21,765 bases of DNA from Anaerolineae bacterium (GCA_028277515.1 JANQGC010000134.1:1-21765), one strand, 5' to 3'. Positions 1 to 8,640 are shown, counted from the stretch's first letter. Made by a program: numbers and translations. Notes: generated from the sequence alone by a model not told the origin.

Positions 1-1
1 A

Positions 2-553
2 CCAGTGCAATCACGGCTACCGATTTTGGTCGGCGGGCTTTCAAAACTGGCCGTTGATCGAGCCGTACGGTTGGGAGATGGGCACTTGGCATACACATAT
101 CGAGATCCAGGGCAATCTTTGCGAAACTTCTGGCAAGACACACTTCAGCCAGCATTGAGCAGACACGGCCGTTCGTTAGTAGATTTTCAGGTCCGCGTTT
201 CGATGCCGCTCTGGGTGTCGGACGATCCGGAACGAGATTGGGAAGTCCTGCTAAAACCCGCACTACACTATCAGCAAACGAGCTATATCGGGCGATACAA
301 AACAGAGTCAGATCCGATGAAGCATGTTCCAAATATTGTTGATATGCCACGGAGTAATGAGTTGATGATCGGTTCGCCACAAGACGTCGCACGAAAACTG
401 CTAGATATTCGCCGTGCTGTCCCCTGGTCCGAATTGGCCTTCCCCTATCGGTTACCCGGTGTGACCCATGAACGAGCTCTCCAACATCTGGAATTCATAG
501 CCCAGGAACTGAGGCCTCTTTTGGTGGACAATTCAGATCAATCGCTACATTGA
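2..553 (+). CDS. LLM-class flavin-dependent oxidoreductase, C-terminal part
   Basis: The frame is open from the window edge, so this is the last ~183 residues of a longer protein (family members are usually 280-350 aa). The GTG at position 5 is an internal Val, not a start. The segment begins with PVQSRLPILVGGLS, the strand with a P-I-(L/W)-(V/I)-GG motif typical of bacterial luciferase-like monooxygenases, followed by a helix (AVDRAVRLGDG) and the usual late GSPQDVARKLLDIRR helix. These enzymes use FMNH2 or F420 to oxidise or reduce small organic substrates in the cytosol. The cofactor cannot be told from this part. It converges on the IclR gene. Lying beside a CoA ligase, mutase and thiolase, it may supply an oxidative step in the same catabolism (inference). 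Confidence 0.75.
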   Translation, partial: PVQSRLPILVGGLSKLAVDRAVRLGDGHLAYTYRDPGQSLRNFWQDTLQPALSRHGRSLVDFQVRVSMPLWVSDDPERDWEVLLKPALHYQQTSYIGRYKTESDPMKHVPNIVDMPRSNELMIGSPQDVARKLLDIRRAVPWSELAFPYRLPGVTHERALQHLEFIAQELRPLLVDNSDQSLH

Positions 554-561
554 TTAATGAT

Positions 562-583
562 TGGTTGACTCTTTGTTCAACCA
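562..583. terminator. Possible weak bidirectional terminator hairpin
   Basis: TGGTTGA (562-568) and TCAACCA (577-583) form a 7-bp stem with an 8-nt loop in the 40-bp gap between two convergent genes. Flanks are AT-rich but lack a clear T-run, so termination is only suggested by position. Confidence 0.3.
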
Positions 584-593
584 TTGATCTAGA

Positions 594-1367
594 TTACATC
601 GAGTAACCGAGGTGCGATGAGAGTTGGCTAACGATGTCAAGGAGTAATGGCACAGTAGCCTGCATTTTCTCCTGGTCCCAACGAGCTGCAGGGCCTGTAA
701 TATTGATGGCAGCTATTGCGAAACCATCTGAACCCAAGATCGGAGCTGCCATTGCACTGGCTTCGACAACCGTCTCCCCGAAGCTCGTTGCATACCCATT
801 ATCTCTGACAGCCGCGAGCTCTTGCAACAATTTTTCCCGCGATGTGATAGTATTCGAAGTGAGGGGTACTAAGTCAGCTTCCCCGATGCAGTTCTCACGC
901 CTTGCTTCAGGCAACCGTGCGAGAATCGCTTTGCCTACAGCGCCTGCGTATAGAGGGTAAGGTACACCAATTCCGGTCTCCATCCGCACAGGATGCCGAC
1001 TGGTCAGTTCGGCAATGCAGACACGTTTCGAACCCATGGGTACGTGAAAGCCCACCGTTTCTCCGGTGGTAGATCGGATAATTTCTAGCTGCGGCATAGC
1101 GAAGGCAAGCAGCTCGGATTGCTCACTACTCTTAAGGATAATTCGCGCCAGTCGCATGATCTCAGGACCTACACTGTACGTGCTATCCTGCGGATCTTGG
1201 GCAAGAAACTCATAGTCGATCAAAGCGTTAACCATTCGACTGACTGTTGGATACGTTAGATCAGATCTCTCGGAGATCTGCGTAAGAGTGAGTCTGGGAT
1301 GCTCATCGGTGAAGCATGCAAGCAGGCCTAAGGCGCGCCGGACTGCTTGTGAACCTGTCTTAGCCAT
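594..1367 (-). CDS. IclR-family transcriptional regulator
   Basis: A 257-aa protein, normal length for the family. The N-terminal winged helix-turn-helix (about residues 7-75, with LTLTQISERSDLTYPTVSRM as the helix-turn-helix core) is followed by an IclR effector-binding domain (about 80-255) with the family's GETVGFHVP, GAVGKAILA and AAINITGPAARW segments. The start is an ATG preceded by AGGA about 8 nt upstream. It is the last gene of the leftward set after the mutase and the CoA ligase (177-bp gap), so it is a natural candidate to control this set and the divergent thiolase. The inverted repeat at 4818-4848 could be its operator (inference). IclR proteins often sense aromatic or organic acids or their CoA-pathway intermediates. 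The ligand here cannot be read from sequence. Confidence 0.92.
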   Translation of the reverse strand: MAKTGSQAVRRALGLLACFTDEHPRLTLTQISERSDLTYPTVSRMVNALIDYEFLAQDPQDSTYSVGPEIMRLARIILKSSEQSELLAFAMPQLEIIRSTTGETVGFHVPMGSKRVCIAELTSRHPVRMETGIGVPYPLYAGAVGKAILARLPEARRENCIGEADLVPLTSNTITSREKLLQELAAVRDNGYATSFGETVVEASAMAAPILGSDGFAIAAINITGPAARWDQEKMQATVPLLLDIVSQLSSHLGYSM

Positions 1368-1544
1368 ATGTGCGTTCCTCGTCTACCACGCTCATTTTTA
1401 AGAGGAGCTGTTGCCGGATCCCATACAGATATTGAGGGATCTTTTGAATCGGCGAAGTCAAGAGTGCCGGCCACACTTTACAACGCCTCATATCCAATAA
1501 CTCGAATTTCGTCACGGTTGACTCATAATTAAATATACCAATTG

Positions 1545-3077
1545 CTAGCGAAGCATGCTATATTCGTCTCTCAATTCACTCTTGAGCACTTTTCCGGTTG
1601 AACCCAACGGTAGTTGCTCTCTGAAGTATATTGCCTTAGGAATCTTGTAACCAGCGAGTAATGACTTGCAGAAGGCTGTCAGCTCATCACTTATGGGGCT
1701 CGTGTATTGTTGCAAAACTACCACTGCAATTACCTTCTCGCCCCAATGATCGTCCGCGACGCCTAGAACACAAACATCCTTTACTGCGTGATGCTGTCTC
1801 AGCACAGCCTCTACCTCGGCAGGATACACATTGAAGCCGCCTGATATGATGATGTCCCGAACGCGTCCGATGATATAAATATACCCATCCTCATCGCGTC
1901 GTGCTACATCACCAGTCTTGTAGAATCTGCCGGAAAAAACCTCATCTGTCGCTGAGGAATTCTGCCAGTAGCCATCCATCACATTTGAACCGGCCACCCA
2001 GACCTCACCGGCCGCCTGATTCTTACCATCCTTGGCTACAAGGCGGATCTCAATGTTCGTGGCTTCTCGGCCCACAGATTGGAGCCGGGTGTCGCCAGGG
2101 AAGCGGGGGACATGCTCTTCACGGCTCAATACCATGATTGGGTGCGGTGCTTCGCTACAGCCGTAAACCTGAACGAAGACAGAACCCAACTGATCCAACG
2201 CTTGTTCCAATACCTCGGCAGGCATCGGTGCACCCCCATACGTAATTGATTCCATACTCCATTTCGAACCGTGCTTCTGAGGATGCAAGAATGGCAATGC
2301 CATCTTGATCATTGTAGGCACCATAAAAGTGTGCGTGGCCTGAAACTTCAATCCTTGTTGGTAGAGTCGTTCCGGCTCAAATCGTGGGAGAATTGCATTG
2401 CACGCTCCCCGAAGAAAGAAAGGTAGGATTTTTGAACCGCTTCCATGAGAAAGCGATGCCAGATGCAACATCGTAGAATCGCTCTTCACTGTCAATTCAT
2501 CAAGGAGCATGTTTGTTATGGCACCGATACGACTACTATTTGACCATATCGCGCCCTTAGGTCGTCCGGTCGTTCCCGAAGTATAGAAAATCAGACTGGG
2601 CGAATTTGGTTCGACCCGAACATCTGGTTTTGAGGTGCTACCTGAAAGCATTATCTCTTCATAGCCAGAGCATCCTGTCAGGTCACCACCAACGAGGATT
2701 ATATGCTGCAGAGAATGCAATCTTTGTCGCGCACTAACAGCGAAATCGCCGTCATCGTGATGGCAAATCAGGATCTCCGCTTCAGAATTCTCTAGAATGA
2801 ACTCTTTCTCCCGTTCTGCCAGGCGTGGATTGATTGCAACCCGTACTTTCCCCGCTTTTGCGATAGCCAGGTCAGACTCGATGAATTCCAGTTGATTAGG
2901 CATCAATAGGGCCACGCGGCCAGCGGTCTCTGCGGACAAACCCACCAGTACGTTGGCCATCTGGTTGCTTCTTTTCTCGATTTCCTGGAAGGTCAAGGTA
3001 CGGTTGCCGTCGATTACAGCAGTACGGTTCTTGTACCATAGGCACGCCCTGTGAATAAGGGCCGGTATCGTCGTCAT
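1545..3077 (-). CDS. Acyl-CoA synthetase (AMP-forming)
   Basis: A 510-aa ANL-superfamily ligase expected to activate a carboxylic acid with ATP and CoA to an acyl-CoA in the cytosol. The P-loop motif FYTSGTTGRPKG is near residue 165, the YGCSEA (A4) motif follows mid-protein, and the hinge and C-terminal lid are plain: YKTGDVARRDEDGYIYIIGR, then DIIISGGFNVYPAEVE. The catalytic lysine sits in STGKVLKSEL close to the end. Length and layout match fatty-acid or aryl CoA ligases. The substrate is not determinable by eye. It lies 72 bp downstream of the mutase gene and upstream of the IclR gene on the same strand, so it is probably co-transcribed from the 4836-4831 promoter. No strong Shine-Dalgarno precedes the ATG. 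The start was kept because the usual N-terminus (IPALIHRACLWYKNRTAVI) follows directly. Confidence 0.93.
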   Translation of the reverse strand: MTTIPALIHRACLWYKNRTAVIDGNRTLTFQEIEKRSNQMANVLVGLSAETAGRVALLMPNQLEFIESDLAIAKAGKVRVAINPRLAEREKEFILENSEAEILICHHDDGDFAVSARQRLHSLQHIILVGGDLTGCSGYEEIMLSGSTSKPDVRVEPNSPSLIFYTSGTTGRPKGAIWSNSSRIGAITNMLLDELTVKSDSTMLHLASLSHGSGSKILPFFLRGACNAILPRFEPERLYQQGLKFQATHTFMVPTMIKMALPFLHPQKHGSKWSMESITYGGAPMPAEVLEQALDQLGSVFVQVYGCSEAPHPIMVLSREEHVPRFPGDTRLQSVGREATNIEIRLVAKDGKNQAAGEVWVAGSNVMDGYWQNSSATDEVFSGRFYKTGDVARRDEDGYIYIIGRVRDIIISGGFNVYPAEVEAVLRQHHAVKDVCVLGVADDHWGEKVIAVVVLQQYTSPISDELTAFCKSLLAGYKIPKAIYFREQLPLGSTGKVLKSELRDEYSMLR

Positions 3078-3149
3078 CTGGGGTTTACCAATTGGGTGAC
3101 TGCTTTCATTTTGTTTGACTTACGATGAATTCTTCATTTGAAGCATTAT

Positions 3150-4781
3150 TCATGGATGGTGAGTGCCCCAAACGGATTGAAGCACGCTGGTAATTTCACC
3201 AATCGTCGCGTATGCTTTCACGGCTTCCAATATGGAAGGAATAGTGTTCTCATCGTTAAGGGCGGCTTCCCTCACTGTTTCCAAACACTTCTGCACAACC
3301 CTGGCATTTCTCTGTTCCCTAATTTCCTGCAACCGCGCTGTCTGTTTGCTCCCGATATTCGGATCAAGTTTCTTTGCCGTGACTTTCCTTTTCCCCTGTC
3401 TTTCCGTTTCGTCGACAAAGCAGTTTACACCAATGATCGGTTGTGTCCCGTCTTCGATCTCACGATGGTGGCGATATGCCGCTTGCTCAATTTCCAGTGC
3501 CAGCCAGCCCGTCTCAAATGCGTTCAATGCTCCTCCCTGTTCCTCAATATCACCTAGGTAGTCCAGAATCCTTTTCTCAAAATCAATTGTAAGTGATTCA
3601 AGCAAAAAAGATCCGCCAAGCGGATCTACGGATTTCGTAATATCACCCTCGTAAGCCAGAATCTGCTGCGTCCGCAAAGCAATATGAGCAGCTTCGTCTG
3701 ATGGTAAGCCAAGCGCCTCATCATAGGATGAGCTTGCAAGAGTCTGTACACCACCGAGTACAGCAGCCAAGCTCTCCAGCGTGACCCGGATTATATTATT
3801 GAGAGGTTCTTCAGCAGTCAAGGGGCTGCCTAATGTATAAGAGAAGATCTTCAATGCGCAAATATCGTCATCAGGACCGAATCGCTCTTTTATCTGCCTT
3901 GCCCAGACACGGCGCGTCGCTCGAAATTTTGCTACCTCTTGAAACAATCCTGGAGCAGCAGACAGAAACATCACCAGTGAGTGTCCGAATTGTTCAAAAC
4001 TTAACCCACGCTCGAGTGTGGCCTCGATATATGCCAGTCCATTTGCGATAGCGATGGCGGACTCCTGAACAGCTGTCGCGCCAGAATCTCGTATATGATA
4101 ACCACAGAATTCGATTGGCTCCCAGTGAGGGAGATGCTTGGCACAATACTCAATAACATCCACTGAGAATCTCAATCCAGCAATCGGAGGAAAGATATAG
4201 GTGCCTCGCGCGATGTACTCTTTTAGAACATCGTTCTGAAACATAACGCGAAACCGGTCCGGCGTGTATCCGTGCTTCTCTGCAGCCGCGATAAAAAAAG
4301 AAAGCATAATCGGACCTATTGAATTTGCAGTAGTGCGAATCTGTGCCACCTGGTCTAGTGGAATACCCTGGAAGAGGTCCTCTACATCTCGCAAGCTATC
4401 TATTGGCACCCCCACCCTTCCAACTTCATGAATAGCGGCTGGATCGTCTGAATCGAGACCAATCTGTGTTGGAAGATCCAGCGCGACAGAAAAGCCACGC
4501 TGTCCCTGTTTGAGGAGTTCTTTAATTCGCTGGTTAGTTTCTTGCGGTGACGAGTACCCTGAATACTGACCCATGATCCATGGTTCTCTTGTATACATTT
4601 CACCTGTAATGCCCCGCGTAAAGGGGAACTCTCCAGGGTGTGCCAGATCTTCCTGCTCCTCAAATTCTCTCGAATGCAGATCCTCTGGCGTGTATAGTGG
4701 CTGGATTCTCATGGAAGATTCTGAGCGCTTATGAGGACTACTTTCCTCTACTGCGCGTTCTTCAGTGGAGTGTTTATTCAT
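3150..4781 (-). CDS. Methylmalonyl-CoA mutase-type acyl-CoA mutase, large subunit
   Basis: A 543-aa adenosylcobalamin-dependent acyl-CoA mutase catalytic subunit. I chose the ATG at 4781 (MNKHSTEE) because AAGGTG lies about 6 nt upstream; a TTG 33 nt further out is open but has no such site. The protein has the TIM-barrel landmarks of the family: REPWIMGQYSGYS, SVALDLPTQIGLDSD, and GYHIRDSGAT with the conserved His. From remembered family alignments, Tyr73 falls at the Tyr89 position and Arg192 at the Arg207 position of P. shermanii mutase. Both residues are typical of methylmalonyl-CoA-type enzymes rather than isobutyryl- or 2-hydroxyisobutyryl-CoA mutases. The C-terminal B12-binding domain is absent, so a separate ~130-140 aa small subunit with DxHxxG is needed, and none is in the window. 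It heads the leftward set. Confidence 0.92.
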   Translation of the reverse strand: MNKHSTEERAVEESSPHKRSESSMRIQPLYTPEDLHSREFEEQEDLAHPGEFPFTRGITGEMYTREPWIMGQYSGYSSPQETNQRIKELLKQGQRGFSVALDLPTQIGLDSDDPAAIHEVGRVGVPIDSLRDVEDLFQGIPLDQVAQIRTTANSIGPIMLSFFIAAAEKHGYTPDRFRVMFQNDVLKEYIARGTYIFPPIAGLRFSVDVIEYCAKHLPHWEPIEFCGYHIRDSGATAVQESAIAIANGLAYIEATLERGLSFEQFGHSLVMFLSAAPGLFQEVAKFRATRRVWARQIKERFGPDDDICALKIFSYTLGSPLTAEEPLNNIIRVTLESLAAVLGGVQTLASSSYDEALGLPSDEAAHIALRTQQILAYEGDITKSVDPLGGSFLLESLTIDFEKRILDYLGDIEEQGGALNAFETGWLALEIEQAAYRHHREIEDGTQPIIGVNCFVDETERQGKRKVTAKKLDPNIGSKQTARLQEIREQRNARVVQKCLETVREAALNDENTIPSILEAVKAYATIGEITSVLQSVWGTHHP

Positions 4782-4817
4782 AGAAAGCACCTTAAAGAGT
4801 GTTGTGGTAAACAATTT

Positions 4818-4848
4818 TCACATTGTGGTTATTATATCCGCAATGTGA
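4818..4848. promoter_or_regulatory. Inverted-repeat operator between divergent catabolic genes
   Basis: TCACATTG (4818-4825) and CAATGTGA (4841-4848) are perfect 8-bp inverted arms around a 15-nt spacer. The repeat covers the -10 boxes of both divergent promoters, so a dimeric regulator bound here could repress or switch both directions. The IclR product encoded at 594-1367 is the obvious candidate, but this is inference. Confidence 0.6.
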
Positions 4849-4858
4849 TATAATTCAA
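4831..4858 (-). promoter_or_regulatory. Promoter for the mutase/CoA ligase/IclR set
   Basis: On the minus strand, TTGAAT (4858-4853) and a perfect TATAAT (4836-4831) are separated by 16 bp. Start of transcription near 4824 would leave a leader of about 43 nt before the mutase ATG. The -10 lies inside the operator-like inverted repeat. Confidence 0.55.
4846..4854 (+). promoter_or_regulatory. Extended -10 promoter for the thiolase gene
   Basis: TGATATAAT gives a consensus -10 (TATAAT, 4849-4854) with the TGn extension. No good -35 is present at 16-18 bp, which is usual for extended -10 promoters. It would give a leader of about 150 nt before the thiolase start. Confidence 0.5.
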
Positions 4859-5010
4859 AATGAACAAAACTGTCAGAGTTAAATCGGGTTTGCTCACGGC
4901 CGCGTCGGTTGGTATCAAATATTAACTATTCCGATTCTGATTCTCTGAAGTTGAAGGTGGCTTATCTGTGTTGACAAAAACGTTTCTTGCCTAATCAATT
5001 TGGGGATTCT

Positions 5011-6210
5011 ATGGTGATGGCTTCTGCGGAAACAATTGTGGTTTCTGGTTACGCGCGAACTCCATTTGGTAAGTTTGGGAAAACGCTACGCACATTGGAT
5101 TTACCACTATTGGGAGCAATGGTGGTCAGGGAAGCAATTAGGCGGGCAGGACTTGAGCCGGCAGATATTCAGGAAATTGCGATAGGTGTGAACTTTCCTG
5201 GATCAGAGAGGTCTATTGCCAGGCAGGTGATGCTGCAGGCGCACATACCCGATGATAAGGTTGCCTATACGGTGGATCGAGCGTGTTGCTCTTCTCTTAC
5301 TGCAGTATCACTAGTTAGTAGAGGGTTACGATTAGGTGACATATCTTGCGCAGTCGCGGGTGGCGTCGAGAATCTGAGCAAGGTACCATATTTCCTGGAA
5401 GACATGCGATTTGGCAATCGATTGGGTCATATCACTTTGACGGATCACCTCGTCGTATCATGCCCGCATACAGGTATCGCCCGAGCCATCCAGGCCAGCA
5501 AGGAGGCAGAAAGGTACGGCATCAGTCGAAAGGAACAGGACGAGTGGGCGCTGCGCAGCCAGGAAAATTATGTGTCAGCGAAGGAAAGAGGTCTGTTCAA
5601 TGAAGAGATTTTTCCAGTAAAGGCACAGGATAGAGACGGGAAGACCACCACCCTTGCAGAAGATGAGGTACCACGTCCGGACACAACACTCGATAAGCTT
5701 ACCGGACTACCCACAATTTACGGAAGCAGCACGGTCACAGCAGGTAATGCGCCGGATCTCAGTACGGGAGCATCGGCCCTTATTCTCACCACACGTGATG
5801 CTCGAAATGTGAAGAAGCGCGCGCTGCTTACCGGTTGGGCAATGGTCTCCGGTGATTCTCAGCACATCGCTTCCATGCCAGCCTACGCTGCAAAGTTGGC
5901 CCTTGCCAGGACAGGCCTGACAATAGACGATATCGATCTGATCGAAATCAACGAGGCGTTTGCAGCGGTGCCGCTAGTCACGACCCATTTGCTTGCCGAT
6001 GGAAACTCGGTAAAAGTAAAACAGTTGCGAGATCGCACCAATATTCATGGTGGAGCCATTGCGTTAGGTCATCCCACGGGAGCGACTGCTGTGCGACTTG
6101 TAATGCATCTGATTACCGCACTCCGTAACCGCGGAGGCGGTGCTGGACTGGTTACTATTTGTGGCGGTGTTGGGGAAGCTGAGGCGGTAATTGTTCTAGT
6201 AAATGATTAA
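5011..6210 (+). CDS. Thiolase (acetyl-CoA acyltransferase family)
   Basis: About 399 aa, the standard thiolase length. The ATG at 5011 is preferred: GGGGA sits about 5 nt before it, whereas the TTG at 4987 has nothing convincing. The catalytic triad is visible: Cys92 in VDRACCSSLTAV (nucleophile), His in the late HGGAIALGHPTGATAVR motif, and the second Cys in TICGGVGEAEA. The ITLINEAFA-type motif appears as DLIEINEAFAAVP. It should cleave a 3-oxoacyl-CoA with CoA, or run the reverse condensation, as a cytosolic tetramer. It is transcribed divergently from the mutase/ligase set across a shared inverted-repeat operator, which fits the last, chain-cleaving step of the same pathway. Substrate chain length cannot be inferred. 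Confidence 0.92.
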   Translation: MVMASAETIVVSGYARTPFGKFGKTLRTLDLPLLGAMVVREAIRRAGLEPADIQEIAIGVNFPGSERSIARQVMLQAHIPDDKVAYTVDRACCSSLTAVSLVSRGLRLGDISCAVAGGVENLSKVPYFLEDMRFGNRLGHITLTDHLVVSCPHTGIARAIQASKEAERYGISRKEQDEWALRSQENYVSAKERGLFNEEIFPVKAQDRDGKTTTLAEDEVPRPDTTLDKLTGLPTIYGSSTVTAGNAPDLSTGASALILTTRDARNVKKRALLTGWAMVSGDSQHIASMPAYAAKLALARTGLTIDDIDLIEINEAFAAVPLVTTHLLADGNSVKVKQLRDRTNIHGGAIALGHPTGATAVRLVMHLITALRNRGGGAGLVTICGGVGEAEAVIVLVND

Positions 6211-6357
6211 GAACCAAAAGTGTGCCCTCCCTGATCCCTTGCTGTTGGCACGCTTGGAAACATTCGTGCTGGACGCATTGGTTTTGAACAAAGACAGATT
6301 TCCACGATGTACTTCTATTATTATGCCATAATGTTATTCGGATAGGTTCTATGATCT

Positions 6358-7560
6358 ATGATGCTAGAGAAGGCACGGAAAATCCACGAAGAATTAATCC
6401 GCCTGCGGCGAGACATCCATCAACATCCTGAACTCTCCTTTCAGGAAGTGCGCACCGCTGCGCTAGTGGCCGATACACTGCATGAAATCGGTGGCATTGA
6501 GGTATGGACCGGCATCGGGCGAACCGGTGTGGTAGGGCAGCTTGGAAGTAGAGATGGGCCTACCATTGCCATCCGGGCGGATATGGACGCACTACCGATT
6601 CAGGAGAAGACTGGTGTGCCCTACGCCTCTCAAAACGACGGTGTGATGCACGCCTGTGGCCACGACGCGCATACCGCCATATTACTGGGCGTTGCTCGCC
6701 TACTGCGCCAAAGTCAAGCTGAAGAGCCTTGGCAGGGTAATGTGCGCTTTCTGTTCCAGCCTTCAGAGGAGACCTTTGACGCCGATGGCAACAGCGGTGC
6801 TACCGCTATGATTGACGACGGCGCCCTGGAAAACGTCGCTGCCGTGATTGCACTTCACGTCAGGTCCACTGCTCAGAGCGGACAGCTTTATTTCAGCGAT
6901 GAATACAGCCTGGCCGCGGACGACTCGTTTGAAGCGACCATTTATGGCCCTGGCGGACACGGCGCTTATCCACATAACGCAACCGATCCGCTCTTCATAC
7001 TGTCCACCATTCTACCCTCTCTCTATGCCATTCCCTCGCGCCAGATCGACCCACTGGCGCCCAACGTGGTAAGCCTAGGACAGATCAACGGTGGGACAAG
7101 TCACAGCGTCATCCCCCAAGCAGTGCACTTGAAAGGCACTGTTCGCTCCATGAACGAAGTAGCACGGGAGCGACTCTGGAAAGAAGTCGAGCGTGCGTTC
7201 AGGATAGCCGAGATGCATGGTGGTCGGTACGATTTCAGGGTGAATAAAGGGTCTCCACCACTTTTCAATGCGCCGTGGGTGAATAGATGTATGCGTGAGG
7301 TGGTGAGGGATCTGCTGGGTGACTGCTATATGGTCAACCAGAGGTTTGGCTTTGGCATGGGCGCCGAAGATTTCTCCTTCATGGCGCAGAAAGCACCAGG
7401 AGCAATGTTCATGCTAGGCGCGGCGCTAGATGACGAGGTGCAGCGTGCCCATCACACCGACATCTTCAATATCGATGAGTCGGTTCTGCCGGTCGGCGCA
7501 GCGATCCTGGCCGAGACGGCTCGTAGATTCGTTACTGGTGAGTTCACACTTCTTCATTGA
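6358..7560 (+). CDS. M20-family amidohydrolase/aminoacylase
   Basis: A 400-aa cytosolic metal-dependent hydrolase of the hippurate hydrolase/IAA-amino acid hydrolase group. The N-terminal LRRDIHQHPELSFQE motif, GPTIAIRADMDALPIQE, and the metal site HACGHDAHT (family norm HACGHDGHT) are present, followed by QPSEET, the dimerisation-domain GPGGHGAYPH, GMGAEDFSF and HHTDIFNIDE. Such enzymes cut N-acyl amino acids or related amides to an acid and an amine. It lies 147 bp after the thiolase on the same strand and could feed the released acid to the CoA ligase (inference). Two adjacent ATGs (6358, 6361) are possible starts. The ribosome site is weak (ATAGG about 11 nt upstream). The upstream gap holds a 13-nt palindrome, ATTATGCCATAAT (6320-6332), of unknown meaning. 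Confidence 0.92.
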   Translation: MMLEKARKIHEELIRLRRDIHQHPELSFQEVRTAALVADTLHEIGGIEVWTGIGRTGVVGQLGSRDGPTIAIRADMDALPIQEKTGVPYASQNDGVMHACGHDAHTAILLGVARLLRQSQAEEPWQGNVRFLFQPSEETFDADGNSGATAMIDDGALENVAAVIALHVRSTAQSGQLYFSDEYSLAADDSFEATIYGPGGHGAYPHNATDPLFILSTILPSLYAIPSRQIDPLAPNVVSLGQINGGTSHSVIPQAVHLKGTVRSMNEVARERLWKEVERAFRIAEMHGGRYDFRVNKGSPPLFNAPWVNRCMREVVRDLLGDCYMVNQRFGFGMGAEDFSFMAQKAPGAMFMLGAALDDEVQRAHHTDIFNIDESVLPVGAAILAETARRFVTGEFTLLH

Positions 7561-7644
7561 CAGAATACCTGCCAACTTACCACTAATGGAAATGTGCCAA
7601 CCAATACACGGTTTGAAATGGTCTCTTATTACAAAAACCGGCAA

Positions 7645-7678
7645 CAAAAAGCCCGACGCTTAAAAAAGCATCGGGCTT
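7645..7678 (-). terminator. Rho-independent terminator of the first secreted-protein gene
   Basis: GCATCGGGCTT (7678-7668, minus-strand sense AAGCCCGATGC) pairs with the stretch at 7659-7649 in an 11-bp stem with one G-U pair and an A/T loop. On the minus strand the stem runs into a T-tract. It lies about 45 bp after the stop at 7723. A-rich flanks may also allow some termination of rightward reading from the M20 gene. Confidence 0.85.
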
Positions 7679-7722
7679 AATCAGGGTTGGGAAACATAGC
7701 AATAATGAAAAAAATCTATTGA

Positions 7723-8610
7723 TTACAGCCTTGATGTCCTACGGTTGATATAAATGCCAACCGTAAGCAAACCAAGAAGTAAAGCAAATCCCGCGAAAAG
7801 CAACGGGGTCATGGATGAAATCCCGTCGACACCCGTCAGGGAGATAGCCAAGGGCGTGCCCACACTGCCTGCAAAAGGCGAAAAGTCCGTAATCCCATCC
7901 GTTCTAATGTTATATTCCGGGTCGGTGCTCGTTTCGCAATCGTTGGACACATGATTTCCGGCGGATGACCAACCGCTGCCGTCCCAATGGTACATTTGAA
8001 GTTGGGTGCAGGTTAATCCGTTCAATTCAGCCGGGAGAAAATAAAAGATTGCATCAATGCTCACATTACTGGTTTGGGTCGGTTGGATGTCAAAACATCG
8101 GCCGATGGTTGAATTTTCATTATCACAAGTGCCTTGATTGCCTATGATCTCCACGCGCACGTCCCCCGGATCGGATGGACTATTTTTGCGGCTCAACATG
8201 ATACCCACATAACCGCCAGTACAGAAAAAACATCTCCCATTGGGTAATCCATCCAGGGATATATCTCTCTGGTCAATAAGTGTTCCATTATTCGTCAATT
8301 TGGAATCAACAATTAACAATTGGCCAGCCAAATTGAAGCTTGCTCCAGCATCTATCATTAAGTTTTCAACATGAATCGTTTGGTCGGCGACAGGAAAATT
8401 GGCTGCTGTTGCCGGGATGACGACATTGGTCGTCTCATCAGGCACAGCATCACAATCCCAATTGTCGCTGTTACTCCAATCCGCGTCCACCGCCCCGGTC
8501 CACTCATTATCTGTCGGACATGCAACCGGCACAGCAGCCGCTGCCACTCCAGTCATTAATAATAACAGCAAAAATAAAAAAATTATTGAAAAACCAGCTT
8601 TGGTTTTCAT
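7723..8610 (-). CDS. Secreted membrane-anchored protein, paralogue 1 (WTG...NW head, 8 Cys)
   Basis: A 295-aa protein of unknown function. A signal peptide (about 1-26, hydrophobic FLFLLLLLMTGVAAAA) precedes CPTDNEWTGAVDADW...NWDC, then short beta-strand repeats (NLMIDAGASFNLAG, KLTNNGTLID) resembling a brief beta-helix. Next come CFFCTGGYVGIMLSR, more Cys-bearing motifs, and TDGITDFSPFAGSVGTP. A single membrane helix (about 265-287) ends with NRRTSRL. Eight cysteines match those in two neighbouring paralogues, suggesting disulfides in an exported domain. A strong AGGAGGT Shine-Dalgarno is 4 nt before the ATG. Two AAGTGACWGTCACTT palindromes lie 38 and 86 bp upstream of the start, and a good terminator follows the gene, so it is probably a single-gene regulated unit. 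The terminal helix plus basic tail could also be a sorting signal. Confidence 0.85.
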   Translation of the reverse strand: MKTKAGFSIIFLFLLLLLMTGVAAAAVPVACPTDNEWTGAVDADWSNSDNWDCDAVPDETTNVVIPATAANFPVADQTIHVENLMIDAGASFNLAGQLLIVDSKLTNNGTLIDQRDISLDGLPNGRCFFCTGGYVGIMLSRKNSPSDPGDVRVEIIGNQGTCDNENSTIGRCFDIQPTQTSNVSIDAIFYFLPAELNGLTCTQLQMYHWDGSGWSSAGNHVSNDCETSTDPEYNIRTDGITDFSPFAGSVGTPLAISLTGVDGISSMTPLLFAGFALLLGLLTVGIYINRRTSRL

Positions 8611-8640
8611 GTTGACCTCCTACCATGATCAATTCTTAGC

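Noticed and set aside
4860..4925. 21-aa ORF (MNKTVRVKSGLLTAASVGIKY) just after the thiolase promoter -10
   Set aside because: Its ATG lies at the expected transcription start with no ribosome site, and no family is recognisable.
4971..4999. Perfect TTGACA as a possible second thiolase promoter
   Set aside because: The best -10 at 17 bp is ATCAAT (3 of 6) and transcription would start too close to the ATG at 5011 to include its ribosome site.
6222..6251. GTGCC...GGCAC inverted pair after the thiolase gene as a terminator
   Set aside because: A 5-bp stem with a 20-nt loop and no T-run is not convincing.
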